Below are positions 8,559-18,441 of a stretch of 64,000 bases of DNA, piece by piece; the stretch's first letter is position 1; every line of letters begins with the position of its first letter. The stretch is taken from positions 1,543,501-1,607,500 of the forward strand of contig NZ_CP013949.1 in assembly GCF_000296215.2 (NCBI RefSeq), given 5' to 3'. The stretch is from Bradyrhizobium sp. CCGE-LA001 (GTDB lineage Bacteria; Pseudomonadota; Alphaproteobacteria; Rhizobiales; Xanthobacteraceae). The position numbers and the translations under genes were made by a program. The notes beneath the pieces were generated by a model. That model ran no database searches. It was not told where the DNA came from and was given only the letters and a program-made list of their open reading frames with translations.

Positions 8559-9353
8559 ATGCAGGTGACCGGCAAAGTCGTGGTCGTCACGGGCGGCGCA
8601 AACGGCATCGGCAAGGCGCTGTGCGAGGCCTTTCACCACGCGGGCGCAGCCAAGGTCGTCGTCGCGGACATGGATGCCGCCAATGCGCGGGCAGTCGCGG
8701 CGATGGTGGACGGCGCCGCCTTCAAATGCGACGTCGCGCAGGAAAAGGACATCGCCCACGTCATCGAGGAGACCGAGCGGCAGTTCGGCCCGATCGCGCT
8801 GTTCTGCTCCAACGCCGGCATCGGCAGCGGCTTCGATCCGATGTCGGTCAATGCCGGCGGCGCCTCGGATGAGCCCTGGCAGCGCAGCTGGGCGATCCAC
8901 GTCATGGCCCACGTCTATGCCGCGCGGCATCTGGTCCCGCGCATGAAGTCGCGCGGTGGCGGCTATTTCCTCAACACCATCTCGGCCGCGGGCCTGTTGT
9001 CGCAGGTCGGCAGCCCGGCTTATTCGACGACCAAGCATGCCGCAGTCGGCTTCGCCGAGAATCTCGCGATCTCGCACAAGGCCGATAACATCAAGGTCTC
9101 GATCCTCTGCCCGCAGGGCGTCGACACCAACATGCTGCGCTCGATCCCCAAGGGCCCGCAATCCGGCGACGGTGATCTCACGCCCGAGCAGGTCGCGAAA
9201 GACGTGCTCGCCGGCCTCGAGCAGGAAACGTTCCTGATCCTGCCGCACCCGCAAGTGCTCGGCTACATGCGCAAGAAGACCGAGAATTACGACCGCTGGA
9301 TCGGCGGCATGGCCAAGATCCAGGCGAAGATGCGCGAGGAGTTCGGGAAGTAG
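8559..9353 (+). CDS. SDR family NAD(P)-dependent oxidoreductase
   Basis: 264 residues. The cofactor motif TGGANGIG lies close to the N-terminus, NAGIG follows beta-4, and the catalytic Ser (NTISAAG) and YSTTK (Tyr-x-x-x-Lys) are all present, so this is a classical short-chain dehydrogenase. The C-terminal part with YMRKKTENYDRWIGGM is unlike the usual short tail. It follows the hemolysin III gene closely and GAGG lies upstream of the ATG, so an operon is likely. Substrate unknown. Confidence 0.88.
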   Translation: MQVTGKVVVVTGGANGIGKALCEAFHHAGAAKVVVADMDAANARAVAAMVDGAAFKCDVAQEKDIAHVIEETERQFGPIALFCSNAGIGSGFDPMSVNAGGASDEPWQRSWAIHVMAHVYAARHLVPRMKSRGGGYFLNTISAAGLLSQVGSPAYSTTKHAAVGFAENLAISHKADNIKVSILCPQGVDTNMLRSIPKGPQSGDGDLTPEQVAKDVLAGLEQETFLILPHPQVLGYMRKKTENYDRWIGGMAKIQAKMREEFGK

Positions 9354-9379
9354 GGGAGGCTGCTGCCCCAATCAGCGCT

Positions 9380-9480
9380 GTCATGCCCCGCGAAGGCGGG
9401 GCATCCAGTACGCTGCGGCATATCGATTAACCACCGACTTCTCGGAGTACTGGATCGCCCGGTCAAGCCGGGCGATGACA
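9380..9480. repeat. Intergenic repeat, family B, copy 1
   Basis: TGTCATGCCCCGCGAAGGCG at the left and GGGCGATGACA at the right are inverted ends around a hairpin-rich core containing CATCCAGTA and GTACTGGAT. A second copy of the same family is at 17016-17118. It separates the convergent SDR and marR genes. Confidence 0.85.
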
Positions 9481-9492
9481 CCGAGAATGCGG

Positions 9493-9954
9493 TCAGGCCG
9501 CCGACTCGGACTCGCTTTCCACCCGACTCTGCCTGAGCGCCCGCGCATAGAGCATCATCCCCTCGCGCACCGTGCGCTGCTCGGCCTCCGTCAGCGCCGC
9601 CAGCGCGCCGCGCACCTGCTGGCGGCCGAACGCGTGCAGCGCCTCGAGCGTGCGCCGGCCCTTTGCCGTCAATGACAACAGCTTGCTGCGCGCGTCCCTC
9701 TCGTCCGGCGTCTCCCGCAGCTCGCCGCAGTGGATCAGCTTGCGCACCAATCGGCTGACGCTGGATTTCTCCAGACGCAGGAAATCACCCAGCTCCGCGG
9801 AGGTCATGGGCCCGCGAATGCCGATCTCCAGGATGGTGTGGACCGCCGACGGCGGATAGTCAGAGGCCGCCACTGTCGCATCCATGAAGCCGAGCTCGCG
9901 CACCATCAGGCGCGACGCGGCACGAATGTCGTCGATCAGCGCGAGCTCAGCCAT
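9493..9954 (-). CDS. MarR family transcriptional regulator
   Basis: About 153 residues with the winged-helix pattern of MarR proteins: GPMTSAELGDFLRLEKSSVSR as helix-turn-helix, followed by RLVRKLIHCGELRETPDERDARSKLLSLT as the wing. The start at 9954 (MAELALID) is preferred over 9969, because GGGAG lies 5 bases upstream and the palindromic operator at 9968-9992 overlaps the upstream ATG. The gene is divergent from the SDR at 10030, and the shared operator suggests it represses both itself and that gene. The ligand is unknown. Confidence 0.88.
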   Translation of the reverse strand: MAELALIDDIRAASRLMVRELGFMDATVAASDYPPSAVHTILEIGIRGPMTSAELGDFLRLEKSSVSRLVRKLIHCGELRETPDERDARSKLLSLTAKGRRTLEALHAFGRQQVRGALAALTEAEQRTVREGMMLYARALRQSRVESESESAA

Positions 9955-9967
9955 CTTGACTCCCGGC

Positions 9968-9992
9968 ATATGGTTGTATCATACAACTATAT
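9968..9992. promoter_or_regulatory. Palindromic operator for the MarR regulator
   Basis: A near-perfect inverted repeat with 12-base arms around a single central C at 9980 (core GTTGTATCATACAAC); 11 of 12 arm positions pair. It sits between the marR start and the divergent SDR start, which is the standard position for an autorepressing MarR dimer. Binding is inferred. Confidence 0.8.
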
Positions 9993-10029
9993 GCGCGCAA
10001 CGGCGCGCGCAAGCATTTTGGAGTGAGCC

Positions 10030-10806
10030 ATGAGTGGAGCTTCGCCGGCGGGTCAGCGGATGAGGGGCAAGGTCTGCCTCGTCACGGGCGGCGGCAGCGG
10101 CATCGGCCGCGCCACCGCACTGCGGATGGCATCCGAAGGCGCGGAGGCGATTCTCGTCGCGGGTCGCCGCGCGGCCGAGATCGAGGCGACCGCCGCGGGT
10201 TGCCGCGACCTCGGCGCGGTCGCGATCGCACTCCAAACCGACATCACGCGCGAGGACGACGTCGCGCGCCTCGTCGGGACGGCCGTCGCGCGTTGCGGCC
10301 GGCTCGACGTCGCCTTCAACAATGCCGGCTTCCAGGAGCGCCGCGCTCCGCTGGAGGAGCAGGGCACCGAGATCTATGACAGCGTGTTCGACACCAATGT
10401 CCGCGCGCTGTTCCTGTGCCTGCGCCACCAACTGCCGGCCATGCTGGCGCAGGGTCGCGGCAGCATCGTCGTCAACGCCTCCGTCAGCGGCGTGCGCAAT
10501 CCCAATCCGGGCTTCTCGCTCTATTCGGCCTCGAAGGCCGCCGCGATTTCGCTGACGCGCTCGGCGGCGATGGAGAACGCTCCGCGCGGCATCCGCATCA
10601 ACGCCATCGCGCCGGGCCGCGTCGTGACAGACATGATGCTGCGTGCCGGCGTCGGCGATGTCACGACGGTGAGTGCCGGCCTGCCGCTGCGGCGGATGGG
10701 CAGCCCGGAGGAGGTGGCGGAGGCCGTGGTGTGGCTAGCCTCGGATGCGTCATCGTACGTCGTGGGACACGTGCTGGCGGCGGACGGAGGATTCCTCGCT
10801 TCGTAG
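10030..10806 (+). CDS. SDR family oxidoreductase under MarR control
   Basis: 258 residues with TGGGSGIG cofactor motif, NNAGF, catalytic Ser in NASVSG and YSASK, and the common C-terminal ending WLASDASSYVVGHVLAADGG. It is therefore a classical SDR of the 3-oxoacyl-reductase/glucose-dehydrogenase type. GGAG lies 6 bases before the ATG. It is divergent from marR across the palindrome at 9968-9992, so expression is probably induced by the MarR ligand. Substrate unknown. Confidence 0.88.
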   Translation: MSGASPAGQRMRGKVCLVTGGGSGIGRATALRMASEGAEAILVAGRRAAEIEATAAGCRDLGAVAIALQTDITREDDVARLVGTAVARCGRLDVAFNNAGFQERRAPLEEQGTEIYDSVFDTNVRALFLCLRHQLPAMLAQGRGSIVVNASVSGVRNPNPGFSLYSASKAAAISLTRSAAMENAPRGIRINAIAPGRVVTDMMLRAGVGDVTTVSAGLPLRRMGSPEEVAEAVVWLASDASSYVVGHVLAADGGFLAS

Positions 10807-10810
10807 CTTC

Positions 10811-10889
10811 GTAGCCCGGATGAGCGAAGCGACATCCGGGACTTCTGTCGTTGCAGCACCCCGGATATCGCTGCGCTCATCCGGGCTAC
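10811..10889. repeat. Palindromic repeat, family C, copy 1 (possible bidirectional terminator)
   Basis: GTAGCCCGGATGAGCG at 10811 pairs with CGCTCATCCGGGCTAC ending at 10889, giving 16-base inverted arms around a shorter inner repeat (GACATCCGGG/CCCGGATATC). It lies directly between two convergent stops (10806 and 10917). A related copy is at 61521-61590. Confidence 0.85.
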
Positions 10890-10916
10890 GACAGCGTCGA
10901 TCGGGCTACGGCAGCG

Positions 10917-12539
<1,623 letters not shown>

Positions 12540-12583
12540 GGATTCCGTCCCCTGTTGTTTATCGAAGCCAGCAGCCTAGCCTC

Positions 12584-12668
12584 GTCATTGCGAGGAGCCC
12601 TTGCGACGAAGCAATCCAGACTGGTTCCGCGGAGGGATTCTGGATTGCTTCGCTGTGCTCGCAATGAC
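12584..12668. repeat. Palindromic repeat, family D
   Basis: GTCATTGCGAGGAGC and AAGCAATCCAGA at the left pair with TCTGGATTGCTT and GCTCGCAATGAC at the right. This is a form of an intergenic repeat common in Bradyrhizobium. It fills most of the gap between the ThDP enzyme and the MaoC-like gene. Confidence 0.85.
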
Positions 12669-12686
12669 GGAGGATATAGCGGTGGC

Positions 12687-13538
12687 CTACCACACCGCCG
12701 TGCCCTTCATCGTCGGCTGCCCTTCCGCGTTCGCGGTCCACAGCTCCATGCCCGCCTCGGTCTCGTTGGCGTTGACCGAAAACTCCGTACCCTCGAACAG
12801 CGGCTGCAGCCCGCGATAGCTGAACTTCTTCGGGGCCTTGCCGCCACGCAGCTTCGCCGCCAGCTCGATGATCAGCGCCGCCTGCAACGGTCCGTGGAAG
12901 ATCAGGCCGGGATAACCCTCGACCTTGGTGACGTAGTCACGATCGTAATGGATGCGGTGGCCGTTGAAGGTGAGCGCGGAATATCGGAACAGCAGCACGG
13001 GATCGGAGACATGGGTCTCGCGGTGCTGCGCCTTCGGCGGCGGGGGTGGGGGCTTGCCGCCAGCGGGTGCGCTGCTGGTCATCTCGCGATAGACGATGTC
13101 CTGCCGTTCGCGGATGGCCGTGCCCCGCGGCGAGGAGATGCTGTGCTCGACCGAGACGAAGCAGAGCGTGCCGGTCGAGCCTGATTTGACCTGCACGTCG
13201 GCGATGCGCGAGGTCCGCGTCGATTCATCGCCGACACAAAGCGGCTGCAGGAATTCGATCTCGCCGCCGGCCCACATCCGGCGCGGCAGCGGCACCGGCG
13301 GCAGGAAGCCGCCGCGGGTCGGATGACCGTCGGGCCCGAGCATCGACATCGGAAACACCGGCTGCGCCAGGCACCAGTGCACGGTAAACGGTGCGGCATC
13401 GCCTTTCCTGGGCTCGCCGACCTCCTGGAACAGCGTCGCGCGCAGGCCCTTGACGAGCTGTGCGGTGACGATATCGGTGGCCTCCGTGCTGCGGCCGATC
13501 CATTGCCTGAGATGATCGATGTCGAGCTTCTCGGTCAT
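12687..13538 (-). CDS. MaoC/FAS1-like dehydratase (hydratase) family protein
   Basis: About 283 residues from MTEKLDIDHLRQ. The frame stays open further upstream, but that part is a shadow of the CoA-transferase gene, and GAGG precedes the ATG at 13538. An N-terminal MaoC-like half (about 1-150, with WAGGEIEFLQPL) is followed by a Pro-rich linker, then a second hotdog half with LLFRYSALTFNGHRIHYDRDYVTKVEGYPGLIFHGP, where Asn-Gly-His-x-x-H-Y-D marks the hydratase site. This two-hotdog layout is that of mesaconyl-C4-CoA and related hydratases. Third gene of an operon with the CoA-transferase and acyl-CoA dehydrogenase, so it probably hydrates an enoyl-CoA. Confidence 0.82.
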   Translation of the reverse strand: MTEKLDIDHLRQWIGRSTEATDIVTAQLVKGLRATLFQEVGEPRKGDAAPFTVHWCLAQPVFPMSMLGPDGHPTRGGFLPPVPLPRRMWAGGEIEFLQPLCVGDESTRTSRIADVQVKSGSTGTLCFVSVEHSISSPRGTAIRERQDIVYREMTSSAPAGGKPPPPPPKAQHRETHVSDPVLLFRYSALTFNGHRIHYDRDYVTKVEGYPGLIFHGPLQAALIIELAAKLRGGKAPKKFSYRGLQPLFEGTEFSVNANETEAGMELWTANAEGQPTMKGTAVW

Positions 13539-13552
13539 GACGCCTCGCTCTG

Positions 13553-14656
13553 TTACTTCTTCGATTGTGGATTTTCGCCGATCGCTGGTACCGGGCCGTA
13601 GGAGCGGGTCTCGCCGACGATGATCGGCGCCGGCGCGGGATAGCTGACGCGGCCGTTCGGCGTGTCGACCTCGATGCGGCGCAGATGCGGGTGGCCCGTG
13701 AGGTCGGCCATGGTGTTGACCTCGGCGAAGGCGATGTCGGCCTCCGACAGGCGCTTCAAGAGCTCGTCTCGGGTCATCTTGCCGAAGATGTCTGCAACGG
13801 TCGTGTCGGTGAAGTCGCGGTTGCGCACGCGCTCGACCATGTTGGCGACGCGGGGGTCGGCCGGCAGATCCGGCTGATCGAGCACCTTGGCGCACAGCGT
13901 CTTCCACTCGCGCTCGCTCTGGATCGAGATCAGGATGTCCTTGCCATCCTTGGAGGTGAATACGCCATAGGGAGCGATCGAGGGATGGCGCAGGCCCATG
14001 CGCTTGGGCGGATTGCCGGCTTCCGAATTCAGCAGCGGCACGGTGCACCAGTCCGCCATCACATCGAACATGGAGATGCGGATGTCGGCGCCCTTGCCCG
14101 TGCGCCCGCGCGCGATCAGCGCCTCCAGAATTGCCGCATGCGCGGTCGCGCCGGTCGCGACGTCCACGATCGACATGCCGACGCGCGAGGCGCCGTCGGG
14201 ATTGCCGGTGATCGAGGCAAGCCCGCTTTCCGCCTGGATCAAGAGATCATAGGCCTTGCGATGCGCGTAAGGGCCCTCATCGCCATAGCCGGTGATGGTG
14301 CACGAGATCAGCTTCGGATAGTCCTTCAAAAGCCGCTCGCGCGAGAAGCCGAGCTTGTCCATCGAGCCCGGCTTGAGGTTCTGGATCAGCACGTCGGCGC
14401 TCGCGATCAGCTTCTCCAGTTCCGCGCAGCCTTCTTTCGTCGCGAGGTCGACCACGGCCGATCGCTTGCCGCGGTTGAGCCAGACGAAATAGCTGCTCTG
14501 GCCCTTGGCCGCGGCGTCATAGCCGCGGGCGAAATCGCCTTCGGGGCGTTCGATCTTGATTACCTCCGCGCCGGCATCCGCCAGGCGCGAGGAGCAGAAC
14601 GGCGCCGCCACCGCCTGCTCGACCGCAATCACCCTGATCCCTTCCAATGCTCCCAT
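13553..14656 (-). CDS. CaiB/BaiF family CoA-transferase
   Basis: About 367 residues from MGALEGIRVI; the frame upstream is shadow of the next gene. Class III CoA-transferase features are seen: AVAAPFCSSRLADAGAEVIKIERPEGDFAR, then FVWLNRGKRSAVVDL, and YDLLIQAESGLASITG, whose Asp corresponds to the catalytic Asp of this class. It lies 10 bases after the acyl-CoA dehydrogenase stop and 14 bases before the hydratase start, so the three are one operon. It should activate an organic acid by CoA transfer from succinyl-CoA or a similar donor. The acid is not identifiable from sequence. Confidence 0.88.
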   Translation of the reverse strand: MGALEGIRVIAVEQAVAAPFCSSRLADAGAEVIKIERPEGDFARGYDAAAKGQSSYFVWLNRGKRSAVVDLATKEGCAELEKLIASADVLIQNLKPGSMDKLGFSRERLLKDYPKLISCTITGYGDEGPYAHRKAYDLLIQAESGLASITGNPDGASRVGMSIVDVATGATAHAAILEALIARGRTGKGADIRISMFDVMADWCTVPLLNSEAGNPPKRMGLRHPSIAPYGVFTSKDGKDILISIQSEREWKTLCAKVLDQPDLPADPRVANMVERVRNRDFTDTTVADIFGKMTRDELLKRLSEADIAFAEVNTMADLTGHPHLRRIEVDTPNGRVSYPAPAPIIVGETRSYGPVPAIGENPQSKK

Positions 14657-14666
14657 GATCGCTGCC

Positions 14667-15836
14667 TCAGTACGAGCGGGGCATGCCGAGCACGTGCTCG
14701 GCGACGAAGGAGAGCACGAGGTTGGTCGAGATCGGCGCCACCTGATAGAGCCGCGTCTCGCGGAATTTGCGCTCGACGTCGTACTCCTCGGCAAAGCCAA
14801 AGCCGCCATGGGTTTGGATGCAGGCATTGGCCGCTTCCCAGGACGCATCTGCCGCCAGCATCTTGGCCATGTTGGCCTCGGCGCCGCAGTCGAGCCCGGC
14901 TTCGTATTTGCGGGTGGCTTCCTTCACCATCAATTCGGCCGCGCGCATCGAAGCGTAGGCCTTGGCGATCGGGAACTGAATGCCCTGGTTCTGGCCGATC
15001 GGCCGGCCGAACACGCTGCGCTCCTTCGCGTAGTTCGTCGCCTTGGCGATGAACCATTTGGCGTCGCCGACGCATTCGGCCGCGATCAGGATACGCTCGG
15101 CATTCATGCCGGACAGGATGTAGCGAAAGCCCTTGCCTTCCTCGCCGATCAGATTTTCCGCCGGCACCTTCATGTCGGTGAAGAACACTTCCGTCGTGGC
15201 GTGGTTCATCATCGTGCGGATCGGACGGATCTCGAGGCCATTGTTCTTGGCCTCGCGCATGTCCACGATGAACACCGACAGGCCATCGGTGCGCTTCTTC
15301 ACCTGGTCCTTCGGCGTGGTGCGCGCCAGCAGCACCATCAGGTCGGAATGCTCGGCGCGGCTGGTCCAGATCTTCTGGCCGTTGACGATGTAGCCGTCAT
15401 TGCCGTCCTTGCGTGCGAAGGTTTTCAGCGAGGAGGTGTCGGTGCCGCTGGTCGGCTCGGTGACGCCGAACGCCTGAAGACGCAATTCGCCACTGGCGAT
15501 CTTCGGCAAATATTTCGCCTTCTGCTCGTCGTTGCCGTGCCGCAGCACGGTGCCCATCGTGTACATCTGGGCATGGCAGCCGCCGCCGTTGCAGCCGGCG
15601 CGCTGGATCTCTTCGAGGATCGCCGCGGCCGCCGAAAGCTTCAGGCCTGCCCCGCCATATTCCTCGGGGATCAGCACCGAGAGATAGCCGGCCTGCGTCA
15701 ACGCATCGACGAAGGCCTTGGGGTAGGCCATTTCGCGATCGAGCTTGCGCCAATACTCGCCGGGAAACTGCGCACAGAGTTTTGCGACGGCTTCGCGGAT
15801 GTCGGCGTAATCTTCGGTGTGGTGGTCTTGACTCAT
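14667..15836 (-). CDS. Acyl-CoA dehydrogenase family protein
   Basis: 389 residues with FAD-binding GVTEPTSGTD and IWTSRAEHSD segments and the C-terminal helical domain (RSVFGRPIGQNQGIQFPIAKAYA). The usual medium-chain catalytic Glu near the C-terminus (the YEGT motif) is replaced by YQVAPIST. Glu247 in GMNAERILIA instead sits where isovaleryl-CoA and long-chain dehydrogenases keep their base. First gene of the operon with the CoA-transferase and hydratase, together a CoA-activation, desaturation and hydration set. It is divergent from the LysR gene with a T-N11-A box between. Confidence 0.88.
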   Translation of the reverse strand: MSQDHHTEDYADIREAVAKLCAQFPGEYWRKLDREMAYPKAFVDALTQAGYLSVLIPEEYGGAGLKLSAAAAILEEIQRAGCNGGGCHAQMYTMGTVLRHGNDEQKAKYLPKIASGELRLQAFGVTEPTSGTDTSSLKTFARKDGNDGYIVNGQKIWTSRAEHSDLMVLLARTTPKDQVKKRTDGLSVFIVDMREAKNNGLEIRPIRTMMNHATTEVFFTDMKVPAENLIGEEGKGFRYILSGMNAERILIAAECVGDAKWFIAKATNYAKERSVFGRPIGQNQGIQFPIAKAYASMRAAELMVKEATRKYEAGLDCGAEANMAKMLAADASWEAANACIQTHGGFGFAEEYDVERKFRETRLYQVAPISTNLVLSFVAEHVLGMPRSY

Positions 15837-15911
15837 GGCGTTTCCAATCGATGGCGGCAGTTAAGATAACGCCGGCCCATCCTCTGGCGTTGTGAAAACA
15901 TCGCCAGCCCC

Positions 15912-15930
15912 CTATGCTCATTTGCTATAG
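15912..15930. promoter_or_regulatory. LysR-type T-N11-A box
   Basis: CTAT at 15912-15915 and ATAG at 15927-15930, separated by 11 bases, make a symmetric TAT-N11-ATA site of the LysR-family consensus. It lies in the 125-base gap between the acyl-CoA dehydrogenase start and the LysR start. Binding by the adjacent regulator is inferred. Confidence 0.65.
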
Positions 15931-15961
15931 CGTATGGAGTAGCCTTCCAGGATTGGCAAGC

Positions 15962-16882
15962 ATGGATTTCCGGCAGCTCAGGACCTTCAGTTGCGTGGCG
16001 GAGCTCGGCAGCCTCTCCAAGGCCTCCGACACACTGCGCGTCGCGCAGCCGGCGCTCTCCCGGCAGATCAAGCTTCTGGAACACGAGCTGCGCACGGAGC
16101 TGTTCACCCGCAACGGCCGCGGCATGGTGCTGACCGAGGCCGGCCGCCTGCTGCTGGCGCGCACCTCCGGCATCGTGCGGCAGATCGACCAGATTCGCGA
16201 TGACATCCAATCGACCAAGGGCCCGCCGTCGGGCCAAGTCGTGCTTGGCCTGGTTCCAACCGTGAGCTGCGTGCTGTCGGCGCGCTTTGCGCGGCGCAGC
16301 GTCGAAAAGTTTCCCGGCATCTCGCTGCGCATCGTCGAGAGCTACAGCGGCCATCTGGTCGAATGGCTGCATCGCGGCGAGATGGACCTCGCCATCCTCT
16401 ACGGCCGCTCCGCCGATCTGCATCTCAACGTCGAGAGCCTCGGCCGCGACAACATCGTCGCGGTCGGCCCGCGCGGCTGCGGCCTCGCACGCAAGAAGAG
16501 CGTCGATATCGGCTGGCTGTTGCGGCAACGCCTGGTGTTGCCCAGTCATTCCCACGGCCTCCGCGCCCTGATCGAGCACGCCGCCGCCCAGCGCAAGATC
16601 AAGCTCGACGTCCAGCTCGAGGCGGATTCCTTTCGCGTGCTGACCAGCCTCGTCGAGGAGGGCCTCGGCTTCGCGCTTTTGCCGCCTTCGTCGGTCCACG
16701 CCGAGGTCGCGGACGGACGGCTGGAAACCGCTGTCGTCTCGAAACCGATGACGCGCGAGCTCATCTTTGCTTCTCCGATCGACCGTCCGGCCTCGACGGC
16801 CTCGCTCGCCATCACCGCGCTGCTGCGCGAGGAGGTCGCCGCCTGCCGCAAGGAAGGGGTGTGGGACATCAAATTGAGTTAG
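15962..16882 (+). CDS. LysR family transcriptional regulator
   Basis: About 306 residues from MDFRQLRTFSCVAELGSL, which is the canonical LTTR beginning; an earlier ATG at 15914 lies inside the T-N11-A operator and is rejected. The helix-turn-helix is SLSKASDTLRVAQPALSRQIKLLE, followed by the two-lobed effector domain. Divergent from the acyl-CoA dehydrogenase operon, which it most likely activates with a CoA ester or free acid as coinducer. The co-inducer is unknown. Confidence 0.9.
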   Translation: MDFRQLRTFSCVAELGSLSKASDTLRVAQPALSRQIKLLEHELRTELFTRNGRGMVLTEAGRLLLARTSGIVRQIDQIRDDIQSTKGPPSGQVVLGLVPTVSCVLSARFARRSVEKFPGISLRIVESYSGHLVEWLHRGEMDLAILYGRSADLHLNVESLGRDNIVAVGPRGCGLARKKSVDIGWLLRQRLVLPSHSHGLRALIEHAAAQRKIKLDVQLEADSFRVLTSLVEEGLGFALLPPSSVHAEVADGRLETAVVSKPMTRELIFASPIDRPASTASLAITALLREEVAACRKEGVWDIKLS

Positions 16883-17015
16883 ATGCGCTGGTGTCGTAGA
16901 ACAGTCGCGCGTCATCTTGCCTTCGCATCTGGCGCGAGCTGTCATGCCGGAATTTTATAGCTGGGTGTCGCGTTCGCCGAGCGTAGGGGCGGTGCACTGG
17001 TCGCTCCATCCTCGG

Positions 17016-17118
17016 TGTCATTGCCCGCGAAGGCGGGCAATCCAGTATTCCAGAGTCGGTGCGGCTAGAACCAAGAAGCTGCGGCGTACTGGATGCCCCG
17101 CTTTCGCGGGGCATGACA
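17016..17118. repeat. Intergenic repeat, family B, copy 2
   Basis: TGTCATTGCCCGCGAAGGCG on the left and GGCATGACA on the right, with CAATCCAGTA/GTACTGGAT inside, match the copy at 9380-9480. It lies between convergent lysR and P450 genes. The remainder of the gap 16883-17015 shows nothing recognisable. Confidence 0.85.
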
Positions 17119-17141
17119 GCAGAGGTTGGGGTACAGCGGGC

Positions 17142-18416
17142 CTACCCCGGAATCCGCACCGGCAGCGTTTCGTATCCCTTGATGAAGCTCGAATAGATCC
17201 GCTTCGGCTCGCCGACCACCTCGATGCGGCCGAAGCGCTTCAGCATCTCCTCCCAGACGATCTTCAGCTGCAGCTCGGCGAGGCGCATGCCGACGCAGCG
17301 GTGGATGCCGAAACCGAAGGAGAGATGGGTGCGCGGCCGCGGGCGGTCGATGATGAAGTCGTTCGGCTTGTCGAACATCTCCTCGTCGCGGTTGCCCGAA
17401 ACGTACCACATCACGACGCGGTCGCCCTTGCGGATCGACTTGCCGCCGATCTCGGTATCCTGGAGCGCGGTGCGCCGCATATGCGCCAGCGGCGTCTGCC
17501 AGCGGATCACCTCCGGCACCATGGAATCGATCAGCTCCGGATTGGCGCGCAGCTTGTCGTACTGCTCCGGGTTCTCGTTCAGCGCCAGCACCGAGCCGGT
17601 CATGGTGTTGCGCGTGGTGTCGTTGCCCCCGACGATGAGCAGGATGATGTTGCCCATGAGGTTGTCGGGGTCCATGTGGCGGGTGGCGTCGTTGTGCGCC
17701 ATCAGCGACAAGAGATCGTTGCGCGGCGCGGAGTTGACCCGCTCGTTCCACAGCTTGGACATGTAGGCATAGCACTCGTCCATCTCGCGGCGGCGCTCTT
17801 CGGCGGAGGCGACGATGCCGCTCTTGGGCAGCGCGGTCGAAACGTCGGACCAGCGCGTCAGCTTGCGCCGCTCCTCCCAGGGGAAATCGAACAGCGTCGC
17901 CAGCATCTGCGTCGTCAGTTCGATTGAGACGCGCTCGACGAAATTGAAGGTCTCGTTGCGCGGCAGATTGTCGAGCACCGTCTGCGAGCGTTGCCGGATC
18001 AGCTTGGCCAGCTCGTCGAGATGCTGAGGGGTGAACATCGGCGACACCGTCTTGCGCTGCGCCGAATGGCGGGGCTGGTCCATCGCGATGAAGCTCGGAT
18101 AGTCGTAGCCGGGCGGCACGTCGCGGATCGAGATGCCGCCGAGCGTCGAGTCCGAGGAGAAGATGCCGTGATTGGTGTCGACATGCATGATGTCGTTGTA
18201 TTTCACCACCGACCAATAGGGCTCGATCGGCGCGTTGGTGCAATAATGCACCGGCTCTTCCTTGCGCAGCCGCTCGAACCAGGGCCACAGCGTGTCGTCC
18301 TGAAACAGCCGGGGCGCGCCGGGGTGGAATTGCGACAGCGGCGTCGCATAGGCCTCCTCGCGGGCCCTGCGCATGCGTTCGGCCCTGTCTACTTTGACCG
18401 GCGCTTGGATGTTCAT
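17142..18416 (-). CDS. Cytochrome P450 (second of tandem pair)
   Basis: 424 residues. The oxygen-activating I-helix motif is GGNDTT (263-268), the K-helix ExxR is EVIR (302-305), and the heme-thiolate loop is FGFGIHRCVG with Cys374. No membrane anchor is present, so this is a soluble bacterial class I P450 needing a ferredoxin and reductase, neither of which is encoded nearby. It is closely similar to the P450 immediately upstream, with long identical blocks such as PEVIRWQTPLAHMRRTAL and VVMWYVSGNRDE, so the pair arose by duplication. Gap of 25 bases implies one transcript. Substrate unknown. Confidence 0.92.
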   Translation of the reverse strand: MNIQAPVKVDRAERMRRAREEAYATPLSQFHPGAPRLFQDDTLWPWFERLRKEEPVHYCTNAPIEPYWSVVKYNDIMHVDTNHGIFSSDSTLGGISIRDVPPGYDYPSFIAMDQPRHSAQRKTVSPMFTPQHLDELAKLIRQRSQTVLDNLPRNETFNFVERVSIELTTQMLATLFDFPWEERRKLTRWSDVSTALPKSGIVASAEERRREMDECYAYMSKLWNERVNSAPRNDLLSLMAHNDATRHMDPDNLMGNIILLIVGGNDTTRNTMTGSVLALNENPEQYDKLRANPELIDSMVPEVIRWQTPLAHMRRTALQDTEIGGKSIRKGDRVVMWYVSGNRDEEMFDKPNDFIIDRPRPRTHLSFGFGIHRCVGMRLAELQLKIVWEEMLKRFGRIEVVGEPKRIYSSFIKGYETLPVRIPG

Positions 18417-18441
18417 GATCGTGGCTCCAGTTGCGTTCTAA

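Noticed and set aside
8175..9371. Minus-strand open frame of 398 codons opposite the hemolysin III and SDR genes
   Set aside because: No domain, shadow composition; the plus-strand genes carry full motifs.
13539..14048. N-terminal extension of the MaoC-like gene
   Set aside because: The upstream part is a shifted-frame reading of the CoA-transferase gene, and the ATG at 13538 has a ribosome site.
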